DNA of 39,035 nt from Vallitaleaceae bacterium (GCA_029935405.1 JAOZKH010000012.1:1-39035), one strand, 5' to 3'; shown: positions 8,304-17,298, counted from the stretch's first letter. The notes: generated by a model from the letters alone, not told the origin. Numbers and translations are program-made.

Positions 8304-9452
8304 TTAAAAAACTTTCCTATATAACATTTTAATATCATCTACAGTTGGAGATTTTGGGTTTCCTGGAGTACAAGCATCTTTCAAAGCTAGTTCTGCTAAA
8401 ATATCAATATCATCTTTATTTACATTCATGTTTTCAAAAGATTCAGGGATATTAACAGATTTAGATAGTGATTTTACAGCGTTTACACAAGCACTATCAA
8501 ATTCTAACTTGTTCATTCCCTCGGTACAAACACCCATAGCTTCTGCGACAGTTTTCATTTTGTCTCCAGTTTCAGAAGCGTTATATTCCATAACGTAAGG
8601 TAATATAATAGCATTACAAACGCCATGAGGTAAGTCGTAGTATCCACCTAGTTGGTGTGCCATAGAGTGAACAATTCCGAGCCCGCCATTACTAAAGCCC
8701 ATGCCTGTTACAAACTGTCCATAAGACATTTGATCTCTAGCATCAATGTTTGAACCATCATCATAAGCTTTTTTGAGATTTTTAGAAATGGTTTTTATTG
8801 CCTCTAGGTTAAATAGGTCTGTGAATTGTGTTGCTCCTGCAGTAAGGTAACCTTCTATTGCATGAGTTAATGCATCCATGCCTGTTGCAGCTGTTAGGGC
8901 TTTTGGCATGCTCACAGTGAGGTTAGGGTCATTTACAGCAACAGATGCAATACAATTGCTATCCACAAGAACCATTTTCACGTTTCTAGTTTCATCTGTG
9001 ATTACGTAGTTAATTGTGGCCTCGCTTGCTGTACCAGCAGTAGTGTTTATTGCTACTATTGGAAGTGATTTATTTTTTGTTAAATTAACGCCTTCATAGT
9101 CAGCAATGTTTCCTGGATTAGTGGCTAAGATAGCAATTGCTTTGGCGCAATCTTGAGGAGAACCGCCACCAAAGCTGATAACATAATCGCAGTTGTTTTC
9201 TTTTAATACTTTATACCCGCCGTTAACATTGTTAACTGTTGGATTAGGTTTAACATCAGAATATACAACATATTCTAAATTTTCATTATCAAGAGTATCA
9301 AATAACTGTGCAGTTGTACCGATTTCAATTAGAACTTTATCTGTTACTACTAAAGCTTTTTTTACGTTCATTTTCTTAATTTCGTCTGGAATAAGTTTAA
9401 TTGCGCCTTGTCCCATTAAGTTTACTGATGGAAAAAAATATGGTTTTGCCAT
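8304..9452 (-). CDS. fucO: Iron-type alcohol dehydrogenase, probable lactaldehyde reductase
   Basis: This 382-residue group III (iron-activated) alcohol dehydrogenase contains FGGGSPQDCAKAIA for NAD binding near residue 95, TTAGTASEAT, and the metal-ligand region MDALTHAIEGYL, GIVHSMAHQLGGYYDLPHG. The length equals that of E. coli FucO. It lies downstream of rhamnulose-1-phosphate aldolase on the same strand. The likely reaction is therefore NADH-dependent reduction of L-lactaldehyde to (S)-1,2-propanediol. An ATG six bases further upstream (9458) directly abuts AGGAGG. The ATG at 9452, 6 bases from that SD, is chosen. Family is certain; substrate comes from context. Confidence 0.88.
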   Translation of the reverse strand: MAKPYFFPSVNLMGQGAIKLIPDEIKKMNVKKALVVTDKVLIEIGTTAQLFDTLDNENLEYVVYSDVKPNPTVNNVNGGYKVLKENNCDYVISFGGGSPQDCAKAIAILATNPGNIADYEGVNLTKNKSLPIVAINTTAGTASEATINYVITDETRNVKMVLVDSNCIASVAVNDPNLTVSMPKALTAATGMDALTHAIEGYLTAGATQFTDLFNLEAIKTISKNLKKAYDDGSNIDARDQMSYGQFVTGMGFSNGGLGIVHSMAHQLGGYYDLPHGVCNAIILPYVMEYNASETGDKMKTVAEAMGVCTEGMNKLEFDSACVNAVKSLSKSVNIPESFENMNVNKDDIDILAELALKDACTPGNPKSPTVDDIKMLYRKVF

Positions 9453-9501
9453 TGTCATCCTCCTAATATTTTTGAAATTTTGAATTATCTAATTTAAATT
9501 A

Positions 9502-10329
9502 TCAAGATTTTTTTCTTAATTCATCTATGATATCTTTTGATGGTTCGAAACCAAAATTTCTGGAAATTGCAATGATTGTATCAAGTGATGGTTTATGTTT
9601 GATGCCACCTAAGCTCTCAGCTTTAATATAAATATCAGACGCTTTTTCAACTGTATCGATTAGCCCGAATGCAGTGTCTAAATTTCTACCAGTTGCAAAA
9701 ACACCATGGTGTTGCCACATAACAAGGTCGTGTTTATAAAAAGCATCAGCAGTCGCATCAGCAATTTCTTGTGAACCTGCCATCATCCATGGTAAATATC
9801 CTACACCTTTAGGGAATACAACAGGGCATTCAACATGCATCTCCCAAAGAAGCTGAGTGAGCGTTGCTGTTGTAAAATCTCTCGCATATGTTAGTGCTAT
9901 AAGGTTTGGTGTGTGCGTATGGATAACAACTCTATCTACACCATTTGAAATTTCTTTTCGTACACTATGTGCTTGAAGATGCGCAGGTGTTTCTGATGTC
10001 GGCTCTCCGCCACCTTCATATCCCCAAAGTATACGATAGCATGCTCCGTTTTCGTCCATCTCAATTATACCAAGATTGCGTTTTGGAAATACAGAGATGT
10101 TTCTAAGGAATTTTCCTGTACCACTAACAAGAAAATACTCACCAGCTAAGTTTGGTAATATTTTTTCAAGTTTAGTCCAATCGTTACTAAAATCAAGTTC
10201 ATCTGTTGCTATGATTTCATTTTTGTCTATGCGTACAGTGATATTACCTGCATTTCTTTCTGCCCAGCCTTTATTCCACATATCAGCGGATGTTTTAATG
10301 ATTTCTTTGATGAATTTTTCGTTTAACAT
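9502..10329 (-). CDS. rhaD: Rhamnulose-1-phosphate aldolase
   Basis: This 275-residue class II aldolase splits L-rhamnulose-1-phosphate into dihydroxyacetone phosphate and L-lactaldehyde. The N-terminal MWNKGWAERNAGNITVRID matches the RhaD opening, with its phosphate-binding GN. The zinc site is seen as VIHTHTPN (HxH) and, further on, WQHHGVFATG. The length is the same as E. coli RhaD (about 274). The start follows AAAGGAG. It is the first gene of a two-gene minus-strand unit with the lactaldehyde reductase, divergent from a DeoR-type regulator that may control both directions. Confidence 0.92.
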   Translation of the reverse strand: MLNEKFIKEIIKTSADMWNKGWAERNAGNITVRIDKNEIIATDELDFSNDWTKLEKILPNLAGEYFLVSGTGKFLRNISVFPKRNLGIIEMDENGACYRILWGYEGGGEPTSETPAHLQAHSVRKEISNGVDRVVIHTHTPNLIALTYARDFTTATLTQLLWEMHVECPVVFPKGVGYLPWMMAGSQEIADATADAFYKHDLVMWQHHGVFATGRNLDTAFGLIDTVEKASDIYIKAESLGGIKHKPSLDTIIAISRNFGFEPSKDIIDELRKKS

Positions 10330-10402
10330 AATTTCTCCTTTCGAATGACCAAATGTTTGTTTGTTTTAGTTTATTGTTGTTATATTGGTTTCGTTTGTGT
10401 AC

Positions 10403-10479
10403 AATAAGTATATAACTAAACTCAATTCATGTATAGTGGGTTGGAAAAATAGTTCGTTTTGCATACTTATTATGAATTG
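10403..10479. promoter_or_regulatory. Divergent control region with interleaved inverted repeats
   Basis: Between rhaD (minus) and the deoR-type gene (plus), AATAAGTAT at 10403-10411 is repeated inverted at 10463-10471. CAATTCAT at 10423-10430 is repeated inverted at 10472-10479. The pairs interleave in A-B-A'-B' order. TTTCGTTT at 10389-10396 and TTTCGAAT at 10333-10340 resemble elements bound by DeoR-family regulators. TTGTGATAACAA at 10476-10487 is a further small palindrome. Operator function is inferred. Confidence 0.35.
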
Positions 10480-10520
10480 TGATAACAAATGAACATAAAT
10501 AGAAAAGAGAGGTAATTATT

Positions 10521-11282
10521 ATGTTTGCGATTGAGAGAAGACATGCTATTTTGGATTACATTAAGGAAAAAAAATCAGTTACCGTCAAAGAACTCTCTAA
10601 GAAATTCTTTATTGGCGAAGCGACTATTCGAAGAGATCTTGAGAAAATTGAAAAAGAGAAAAATATAAGCCGAACGTATGGAGGAGCAGTACTAATTGAA
10701 GGTGCACATATTGAAGTTTCGCTTGCAGTAAGAGAAACTAATTTAAAGAGTGAAAAGGAAATTATTGCAAAACTTGCATGCAAGAAGATAAAAAATGGCG
10801 ACATTATTATTATGGATTCATCAAGTACAGCTATGATGATGATTAATAAGTTCGAAAAGAATGATGATTTAACAGTTATTACAAATGGCGCTAAGACGGC
10901 AGTCAATTTAGCAGAGCAAACTCGTTTCAAAATTTTTGCGACTGGTGGGCAGATGAGGGAAAATACTTTGACATATTATGGGGAATCAGCAAATGTGTTT
11001 ATTAAGAAGTTTAATGCTGATATATTATTTTTTTCTTGTAGTTCATTGTCTATGGATAAGGGGATTGCTGATCCTAATGAAGAAGAAGCAAAGCTAAAAA
11101 GACTTATGATTGAATCAAGTGAAAAATCTATATTGCTGATTGACCATACAAAATTTAATTCCACAGCATTTTGTAAAATTGGCTGTATTGATATTGTGGA
11201 TATGGTTATTACTGATAAAAAGCCAAATGATGGATGGATTAAACATTTTATAGAAAATGAAATTGAATTAGTATATCCATAA
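10521..11282 (+). CDS. DeoR/GlpR-family transcriptional regulator
   Basis: This 253-residue repressor-type protein has an N-terminal DeoR winged helix-turn-helix. The family signature runs from RRHAILDYIKEKKSVTVKEL to IGEATIRRDLEKIE (residues 6-45) and is followed by the typical YGGAV. The C-terminal sensor domain binds phosphorylated sugars, with GDIIIMDSSSTAMMM and ATGGQMRENTLTYYG motifs. It is transcribed away from rhaD and the lactaldehyde reductase and lies at the head of the rhamnose locus. The ligand is probably rhamnulose-1-phosphate or a related intermediate, by inference. The start follows AGAGAGG. Confidence 0.88.
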   Translation: MFAIERRHAILDYIKEKKSVTVKELSKKFFIGEATIRRDLEKIEKEKNISRTYGGAVLIEGAHIEVSLAVRETNLKSEKEIIAKLACKKIKNGDIIIMDSSSTAMMMINKFEKNDDLTVITNGAKTAVNLAEQTRFKIFATGGQMRENTLTYYGESANVFIKKFNADILFFSCSSLSMDKGIADPNEEEAKLKRLMIESSEKSILLIDHTKFNSTAFCKIGCIDIVDMVITDKKPNDGWIKHFIENEIELVYP

Positions 11283-11392
11283 AAGAGAAATAATTTTCAA
11301 TTGTTTTTAATATCCATATAGTTAATATTTTGAATAGAAAATTGAAAAAATGACATAAATCCAAAAAAAAGAATAAAATAGGGAAAAAAGTC

Positions 11393-11421
11393 TTGCAAAA
11401 TTTAGTATATTAGTATATGAT
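11393..11421 (+). promoter_or_regulatory. lacI-type gene promoter
   Basis: TTGCAA at 11393-11398 (-35) and TATGAT at 11416-11421 (-10) are separated by 17 bases. The predicted start is near 11428. The -10 overlaps the palindrome at 11418-11431, as expected for autorepression. Confidence 0.6.
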
Positions 11422-11431
11422 AGCGTTAACA
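11418..11431. promoter_or_regulatory. LacI-family operator TGATAGCGTTAACA
   Basis: This palindrome with a central CG overlaps the -10 of the lacI-type gene. A copy differing at 2 of 14 bases is found before the sugar transporter (12571-12584). It also matches the catabolite-response consensus TGWAANCGNTNWCA at all but one defined position, so CcpA could share it. The pairing with the local LacI protein is inferred from location. Confidence 0.6.
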
Positions 11432-11453
11432 TTATTTATTATAGGAGTAACGT

Positions 11454-12545
11454 ATGGCAACGATTGATGATGTAGCAAAAAAAGCGAATGTATCTAAAAT
11501 GACAGTATCACGTGCGCTCAATAATCCAAAGCTTTTAAAAGATGAAACAAGAAATCGAGTTCTAAAAGCTGTTAAGGAACTAAACTATCGCCCAAATATG
11601 ATGGCGAAAGGACTTGTGACAAAACGTTCGAATACGATTGCTATTCTTATTGCAAGTATTTCTAATCCATATCACCCAAGGTTTGTGCAAGGAGTAGAAG
11701 ATGCATGTTATGAAAATGGATATAATGTAATTTTATGCAACGCAAATGCAAAAAAAAGAGAACATGAATATATAGAAGTTTTGAAAGATAAGTTTGTTGA
11801 TGGAATTATATTTCATCATTTAAATATTACTAAGACAGAGGCGCAGGAGCTTGAGGATACAAACATAAAATGTGTATATATTGATAATGAAGTTTTTTTG
11901 CCAGATGTTACAAACATGTTACTTGATCAGACAGATGGAGCATATATGGCAACGAATCATTTGATAAAATTAGGGCATGAGAAAATTGGTATTATTCATG
12001 GTGCGTTAGCGTTTGATAATCAAGAGAAAGATCAGATATATGAACATGAATTTCAATTCACAATATGGAATCAGCGTATGGAAGGCTATTTAAAAGCATT
12101 AACAAAAAATGGTTACAAGATGAACAAAAAATACATGCTTCTTGGTGACGGCGGCGCAAACAATGGAATTAGAAGAGGTAAAGCTGCTATTGAAAAGATG
12201 GTTGGTGGAAAAGAAGGCAGGAAAGAATTCTTGGCAAGAGCTGACAGACCTACTGCGATATATGCTCAAAATGATCAGATGGCGATTGGAGCGATTAATG
12301 GTGCACTTGCTTGTGGATTGAATATACCAGAAGATGTCTCGATTATAGGTCAAGATGGGCTAGATATAGGAGCAAGTTTGTATCCTACACTAACGACGGT
12401 TGAACAACCGAGATATGAAATTGGATATAAAGCAGCGTTGGCGGTAATAGATATGCTAGAAAATAATAAGGAACATGACACGATGAATATAGAGTCGAAG
12501 CTTGTGGTACGAGAATCCACATGTAAAAATAATAGAGATAAGTAA
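11454..12545 (+). CDS. LacI-family transcriptional regulator
   Basis: This 363-residue regulator has the classic N-terminal helix-turn-helix: IDDVAKKANVSKMTVSRALN at residues 3-22, then hinge helix residues ending NYRPNMMAKGL. A periplasmic-binding-protein-like ligand domain fills the rest, with IGQDGLDIGASLYPTLTTVEQP near the C terminus. It precedes the rhamnose transporter operon and probably represses it together with itself through the TGATAnCGnTAACA palindromes. At 363 residues it is slightly longer than the 330-345 usual for the family. There is an insert in the ligand domain around residues 185-265 (DNQEKDQIYEHEF and GGKEGRKEF segments). The effector is unknown; L-rhamnose or a derivative is likely. 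Confidence 0.88.
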   Translation: MATIDDVAKKANVSKMTVSRALNNPKLLKDETRNRVLKAVKELNYRPNMMAKGLVTKRSNTIAILIASISNPYHPRFVQGVEDACYENGYNVILCNANAKKREHEYIEVLKDKFVDGIIFHHLNITKTEAQELEDTNIKCVYIDNEVFLPDVTNMLLDQTDGAYMATNHLIKLGHEKIGIIHGALAFDNQEKDQIYEHEFQFTIWNQRMEGYLKALTKNGYKMNKKYMLLGDGGANNGIRRGKAAIEKMVGGKEGRKEFLARADRPTAIYAQNDQMAIGAINGALACGLNIPEDVSIIGQDGLDIGASLYPTLTTVEQPRYEIGYKAALAVIDMLENNKEHDTMNIESKLVVRESTCKNNRDK

Positions 12546-12570
12546 TAGAGTAATCTTTTTATAAAAAAAA

Positions 12571-12584
12571 TGATAACGGTAACA
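12571..12584. promoter_or_regulatory. LacI-family operator TGATAACGGTAACA
   Basis: This second copy of the palindrome at 11418-11431 lies 35 bases before the transporter ATPase start, just downstream of a TATAAA at 12560-12565. Repression of the transporter and catabolic genes by the LacI-type protein is inferred. CcpA binding is the alternative. Confidence 0.58.
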
Positions 12585-12618
12585 TTTTGACAAAATAGTA
12601 AGGAAACGGAGAAAAAAA

Positions 12619-14133
12619 TTGTCTGAATACATTTTAGAACTAAAAGGTATCACAAAGATTTTTCCTGGCGTGAAAGCTTTAGACAAAGTGCATTTCCAGC
12701 TAAAAAAAGGTGAAGTACACGCGCTGATGGGAGAAAATGGTGCAGGGAAATCTACATTCATAAAAATAATCACAGGTGTACATCAAGCAGAAGAAGGTGA
12801 AATGTTTTTTAATGGTGAGAAGACACATTTTAAGACACCAAGAGATGCTCGAAAAATGGGGATAGCAGCCATATATCAACATGTTACTTGTTACCCAGAT
12901 CTTACAGTAACAGAAAATATATTCTTGGGTCATGAGGAGGTTTCACCTAAAATAAAGCGTATTCTGTGGAAAAAAATGCACAAAAAAGCTGGGACATTAC
13001 TGAAAGAGATTGGTGCAGACTTTACAGAGAAAACGCTGATGGGAAGTTTGAGTGTTGCTCAGCAGCAGATTGTTGAAATTGCAAAAGCACTATCTATGGA
13101 TGCCAAGTTAATTATTATGGATGAACCAACAGCAGCACTGACTAAACGAGAATGTGAAGAACTATATAATATTATCGATGATTTAAAAGAAAAAGATGTA
13201 TCTATTATATTTATTTCTCATAAATTTGAAGATATGTATAGAGTTGCTTCGCGTGTAACCGTTTTTAGAGATTCGCAATATATCGGTAATTGGAATGTTG
13301 ATGAAATTAGTAGTGATGATTTAATTGTATCAATGGTAGGTCGTCAGATTGACCAATATTTTCCGAAAAAAAAATCAAAAATAGGTGAAGAAGTATTAAG
13401 TGTTAAAGGTCTATCTAAGACAGGCTTGTTTAAAGATGTATCATTCAATTTGAAACGCGGTGAAATTATTGGTATAACTGGATTGGTTGGAGCTGGACGT
13501 ACAGAAGTTTGTCAAACTTTATTTGGAATTATGAAAAAAGATGAAGGTACTGTATCGATAGATGGTAAAGAAGTTCGGATACGTTGTCCTAAAGATTCTA
13601 TGAATCAAGGAATTGGTTATTTGCCTGAAGATCGTCAGAAAGAAGGTCTTGTGATGGAATGGGACATTGGTAGAAATATTACTTTGAGTAATATGGATAC
13701 ATATTCTACAAATGGCTGGATAAATGAATCTGTTGAAAGAAGTATCTCAGGTGAATTTTCTAATAAAGTGCATATTAAGGCTCAGACTATATATGATCTT
13801 GTTTCTTCTTTATCAGGAGGTAATCAACAAAAAGTTATTGTTGCAAAACTGTTGGCCCTGAACCCTAATATAATTATTATGGATGAACCAACAAAAGGTG
13901 TAGATGTTGGTGCTAAATCCGCAATTTATCAAATTATGGAGGAGCTTGTTGAAAAAGGTTGTAGTATTATTATGATTTCTTCAGAAATGTTAGAAGTGTT
14001 AGGAATGAGTGACAGAATATATGTTATGAGAGATGGACGAATATCTGGCATGTTAAATAGAAATGAAGCTACACAAGAAAATATCTTGGAATTAGCTATG
14101 CTTAATAAATCAGCTGACGTGCAAGAATTATAA
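12619..14133 (+). CDS. Sugar ABC transporter ATPase (two nucleotide-binding domains), probable rhamnose importer
   Basis: This 504-residue cytoplasmic ATPase has two fused nucleotide-binding domains, as in RbsA, XylG and rhizobial RhaT. Domain 1 has Walker A GENGAGKST at about residue 39, signature LSVAQQQIVEIAKA and Walker B IIMDEPTAAL. Domain 2 has the degenerate GLVGAGRTE typical of this class, LSGGNQQKVIVAKLL and IIMDEPTKGVDVG. Translation starts at TTG behind GGAGA. It is followed by two permeases and a binding lipoprotein, then by rhamnose enzymes, so L-rhamnose is the expected cargo. Ribose, xylose or autoinducer-2 importers share this architecture. Confidence 0.92.
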   Translation: MSEYILELKGITKIFPGVKALDKVHFQLKKGEVHALMGENGAGKSTFIKIITGVHQAEEGEMFFNGEKTHFKTPRDARKMGIAAIYQHVTCYPDLTVTENIFLGHEEVSPKIKRILWKKMHKKAGTLLKEIGADFTEKTLMGSLSVAQQQIVEIAKALSMDAKLIIMDEPTAALTKRECEELYNIIDDLKEKDVSIIFISHKFEDMYRVASRVTVFRDSQYIGNWNVDEISSDDLIVSMVGRQIDQYFPKKKSKIGEEVLSVKGLSKTGLFKDVSFNLKRGEIIGITGLVGAGRTEVCQTLFGIMKKDEGTVSIDGKEVRIRCPKDSMNQGIGYLPEDRQKEGLVMEWDIGRNITLSNMDTYSTNGWINESVERSISGEFSNKVHIKAQTIYDLVSSLSGGNQQKVIVAKLLALNPNIIIMDEPTKGVDVGAKSAIYQIMEELVEKGCSIIMISSEMLEVLGMSDRIYVMRDGRISGMLNRNEATQENILELAMLNKSADVQEL

Positions 14134-14149
14134 GTGAGGATAAAAGAAA

Positions 14150-15154
14150 ATGGATAAAGTAAAAGAAAAAGTATCAATTAGTGAGATGTTTTCAAAATTC
14201 AGAGAGTTGGGCATGGTGTTATTCATTATCGCACTGATTATATTCATTCAATTTAGAAACTCTAATTTTTTAACATTGGAAAATATTGATGATTTAATTA
14301 CTAATGCCGCTATTCTATCTATATTAGCAATTGGTATGATGATGGTTATTATAACAAGAGGTATTGATCTTTCTATTGGTGCAACTCTTGCTCTTTCTGG
14401 TATGAGCACAGCTTTAATGGTTAGTGCAAATCAGAACATGCATCCAGTTTTAGCGTTACTTATGGGTACAGTTGTTGGTATGATTGCAGGAGGTATTATT
14501 GGGCTTCTAATTGCTAAATTAAATATATTACCAATTATCGCAACACTAGGTATGATGAATGTTTATAGAGGTTTTACGTTTATTATTGGTGATGGCGGAT
14601 GGGTAAGTGCTTATCAAATGCCCGATAGTTTTGTAGGTATTGCAACTAGCTCATTTTTGAAAGTTAATACATTAGTATGGATTGCCATAATATTGTATAT
14701 CATAGCATATTACTTCTTGAACCATACAAGGCTTGGAAGACAAGTATATGCAGTCGGTAGTAATCCTGGTTCAGCTAGAATAAGTGGTGTCAATAATGAC
14801 TTTATAATCTTCATGGTTTACAGCATTATGGGCGCATTGGCAGGGTTATGTGGCGTTTTATGGGTTTCGAAATTTGCATCAGCTCAAGGTGATACTGCTA
14901 CTGGATATGAACTAAGTGTAATTGCAGCTTGTGTATTAGGTGGTGTTAGTATGGCTGGTGGAGTGGGGAAAGTGTCTGGAATTATTATCGGTGTATTACT
15001 TCTGGGTATTTTACAGAATGCATTGCCGTTGATTAATGTTTCTGTTTTTTGGCAGCTAGCGATTCAAGGAGCAATCATATTGTTTGCAGTATTGTCAAAT
15101 GTTTTAATAAAACGTAATTCAGATAAGAAAAATCTTGCTAGGAGGGTACTATAA
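14150..15154 (+). CDS. Sugar ABC transporter permease 1, probable rhamnose importer
   Basis: This 334-residue RbsC/BPD-2-type permease has about eight to ten membrane segments. Visible family motifs are ITRGIDLSIGATLALSGM near residue 67, GRQVYAVGSNPGSARISGV, and VLGGVSMAGGVGKVSGI near the C terminus. The gene begins 16 bases after the ATPase and its stop is directly followed by the start of a second, different permease. The two probably form a heterodimeric channel, as in rhizobial RhaPQ and in LsrCD. Substrate is inferred from neighbours. Confidence 0.92.
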   Translation: MDKVKEKVSISEMFSKFRELGMVLFIIALIIFIQFRNSNFLTLENIDDLITNAAILSILAIGMMMVIITRGIDLSIGATLALSGMSTALMVSANQNMHPVLALLMGTVVGMIAGGIIGLLIAKLNILPIIATLGMMNVYRGFTFIIGDGGWVSAYQMPDSFVGIATSSFLKVNTLVWIAIILYIIAYYFLNHTRLGRQVYAVGSNPGSARISGVNNDFIIFMVYSIMGALAGLCGVLWVSKFASAQGDTATGYELSVIAACVLGGVSMAGGVGKVSGIIIGVLLLGILQNALPLINVSVFWQLAIQGAIILFAVLSNVLIKRNSDKKNLARRVL

Positions 15155-16159
15155 ATGGAAAAACCGAAGGTTTTGACTCATAAAGAGTTTAGTAGCGTAA
15201 GATATTTCCTTCAATGGGAGTGGATATTGTTAATTATATTTATTTTAGTAAACATAATGAATGCTTCTTTTTCTGATAACTATCTAAAGTTTGATGGGCT
15301 GATGAGAGCATCTATGATTTTCTTAGATAAAGGATTTATTGTGTTCCCAATGGCTTTGGTTATTATTATGGGTGATATAGATATATCTGTATCTTCTACT
15401 GTGGCACTTTCATCAGTGGTAATGGCTACAGTTTATAATGCTGGTGTTCCTATGGGTCTTGCTATTCTTATTTGTTTAGGGGTAGGTGCACTATGTGGAT
15501 TAATAAACGGTATATTGGTTGTCAAGTTTAAAGAACTAGCAGCGGTTATTATTACGCTATCAACTATGACCCTGTATCGTGGGATAGCCTACATTATTTT
15601 AAAAAATCAATCAGCAGGTGGATTTCCTAAATGGTTCTCTGAATTATCTTGGGGCTTTGCATGGAAGATACCATATATCTTAATTGTATTTGTTTTTTTC
15701 GCTGCTATATTTACATTAGTGTTGCATAAAACAAATTTTGGACGTTATGTATTTGCAATAGGTAATAATGATATTGCAACTCGATTTTCTGGCATCAATG
15801 TGGACCATATAAAGATAATTGTATTCACTCTTGTAGGTGTTATGGCATCAATATGTGCTATATTTCTTTCGGCAAAGATGATGAGTACAAGACCGAATGT
15901 AGCATCTGGATATGAGTTGGATGTAATAGCTATGGTTGTGCTTGGTGGTATTTCAACAGCAGGTGGAAAAGGAAAAATGATTGGTGTTATAACTGCTGTA
16001 TTCCTATTAGGTTTCTTGCAATATGGATTGGGACTTATTAATGTTCAGTCTCAGATAATAATAATTATTACAGGATTATTATTAATACTAGCAGTAGCAA
16101 TTCCTAATATTCAAGAAATGATAAAGAATTTTAACAAAAAACGAGAGGTTAACCTGTAG
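15155..16159 (+). CDS. Sugar ABC transporter permease 2, probable rhamnose importer
   Basis: This second 334-residue permease of the RbsC type has IIMGDIDISVSSTVALSSV near residue 71, GRYVFAIGNNDIATRFSGI and VLGGISTAGGKGKMIGV. It is the partner of the preceding permease, to which it is clearly paralogous though diverged. ATG follows the previous stop TAA immediately, with TAGGAGG 12 bases upstream. The identical lengths suggest descent from a duplication. It should pair with the upstream permease in the membrane. Confidence 0.92.
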   Translation: MEKPKVLTHKEFSSVRYFLQWEWILLIIFILVNIMNASFSDNYLKFDGLMRASMIFLDKGFIVFPMALVIIMGDIDISVSSTVALSSVVMATVYNAGVPMGLAILICLGVGALCGLINGILVVKFKELAAVIITLSTMTLYRGIAYIILKNQSAGGFPKWFSELSWGFAWKIPYILIVFVFFAAIFTLVLHKTNFGRYVFAIGNNDIATRFSGINVDHIKIIVFTLVGVMASICAIFLSAKMMSTRPNVASGYELDVIAMVVLGGISTAGGKGKMIGVITAVFLLGFLQYGLGLINVQSQIIIIITGLLLILAVAIPNIQEMIKNFNKKREVNL

Positions 16160-16194
16160 ACATTAAGTCTACTTAAATTAAAGGAGGATAAAAA

Positions 16195-17244
16195 ATGAAA
16201 AAAGTATTGGTAATGGTTCTTGCATTAAGCTTGGTGTTGTCGTTGTTTGCAGGGTGTAATAAGGACGATGCAGAAGTAACTGACAAAGAGGTAACAACCA
16301 CTGAAAAAGAAGATGCTCAAGTGCATGCTTTTATTTTCAAAAACACAGGTAACCCTTATGGAGAAAAGCAAATGGAAGGTTTTAGAGAAGCGATTGAGAA
16401 AGAAGGTCATACAGCGATTCTAAAGGCACCAGAAAATCCAACAGTTGAAGACCAAATCGTTATAATTAACGAATTAATTGGACAAGGCGTTGACTCGATT
16501 TCAATAACTGGCAATGACTTTGACGCACTTCAGCCAGCTTTAGAAGCTGCTATGGATGCAGGAATTAAAGTATTGTCTGCAGATTCAGCAGTAAACCCGG
16601 CTAGTCGCATGACTCATATTAACCAAGCAGATCCAGAATTAATTGGTAGAGTTGAGGTTCAGGCAGCTGTGGAAATGATTGGTGGATCAGGTCAAATAGC
16701 AGTATTATCTGCTACATCTCAAGCTTCAAATCAAAACTTATGGATTGAATGGATGAAGACAGAGTTAGAAGAGGGCGACTACGCTGATGTAGAATTGGTT
16801 GAAGTTGTTTATGGCGACGATTTAAGAGACAAATCTGTTGCAGAAACAGAAGCGTTATTACAAAAATACCCAGATTTAAAATGTATCATAGCACCTACAA
16901 CTGTGGGTATTGCAGCTGCGGGAAAAGTTATCACTGATAAAGGATTAATTGGTGAGGTTATGGTTACTGGTTTAGGCCTACCATCTGAGATGGCTGAATA
17001 CATTGAAAATGGAGCATGTCCATGGATGTATTTATGGAATCCACTTGATGTTGGTTACTTATCAGGTTATACAGCGATGGCATTAGTTGATGGTACAATT
17101 ACTGGCGCTCTTGGTGATACATTCTCAGCTGGAAAGCTTGGAGACTTTGAAGTAATCGCTGATGGAGAAGCTACACAAGTTATGCTAGGCGCACCTTACA
17201 AGTTTGAGCCATCAAATATTGAAGAGTGGAAAACAGTGTACTAG
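16195..17244 (+). CDS. Sugar-binding lipoprotein, probable rhamnose receptor
   Basis: This 349-residue secreted lipoprotein has the signal peptide MKKVLVMVLALSLVLSLFAGC with lipobox LFAGC at the end. A short linker of charged and Thr residues precedes a periplasmic-binding-protein-like domain (FIFKNTGNPYGEKQMEGFREA onwards). It resembles RhaS- and LsrB-type receptors, including ITGNDFDALQPALEAAMDAG and VLSADSAVNP. It captures sugar for the two permeases upstream. The SD AAGGAGG is strong. A 15-bp hairpin just downstream may raise the abundance of this message over the enzyme genes. L-Rhamnose is the inferred ligand. Confidence 0.9.
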   Translation: MKKVLVMVLALSLVLSLFAGCNKDDAEVTDKEVTTTEKEDAQVHAFIFKNTGNPYGEKQMEGFREAIEKEGHTAILKAPENPTVEDQIVIINELIGQGVDSISITGNDFDALQPALEAAMDAGIKVLSADSAVNPASRMTHINQADPELIGRVEVQAAVEMIGGSGQIAVLSATSQASNQNLWIEWMKTELEEGDYADVELVEVVYGDDLRDKSVAETEALLQKYPDLKCIIAPTTVGIAAAGKVITDKGLIGEVMVTGLGLPSEMAEYIENGACPWMYLWNPLDVGYLSGYTAMALVDGTITGALGDTFSAGKLGDFEVIADGEATQVMLGAPYKFEPSNIEEWKTVY

Positions 17245-17256
17245 AAAATATAATGC

Positions 17257-17298
17257 AAGTATTATTCTCCATTGAATTATCTTTGGAGAATAATACTT
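17257..17298 (+). terminator. 15-bp stem-loop after the binding-protein gene
   Basis: The arms 17257-17271 and 17284-17298 are perfectly complementary over 15 bp with a 12-base loop. No immediate T run follows; AATTTTTC appears about 20 bases later. It is probably an attenuating or mRNA-stabilising hairpin between transporter and enzyme genes rather than a full terminator. Confidence 0.55.

Noticed and set aside
11294-11348. Inverted repeat TTTTCAATT/AATTGAAAA after the deoR-type gene
   Set aside because: The arms are only 9 bases, AT-rich and 37 bases apart, so chance is a sufficient explanation.
12587-12592. TTGACA as a -35 for the transporter
   Set aside because: A -10 at the correct distance would fall on the Shine-Dalgarno sequence, and none is seen. 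The promoter must lie further upstream.
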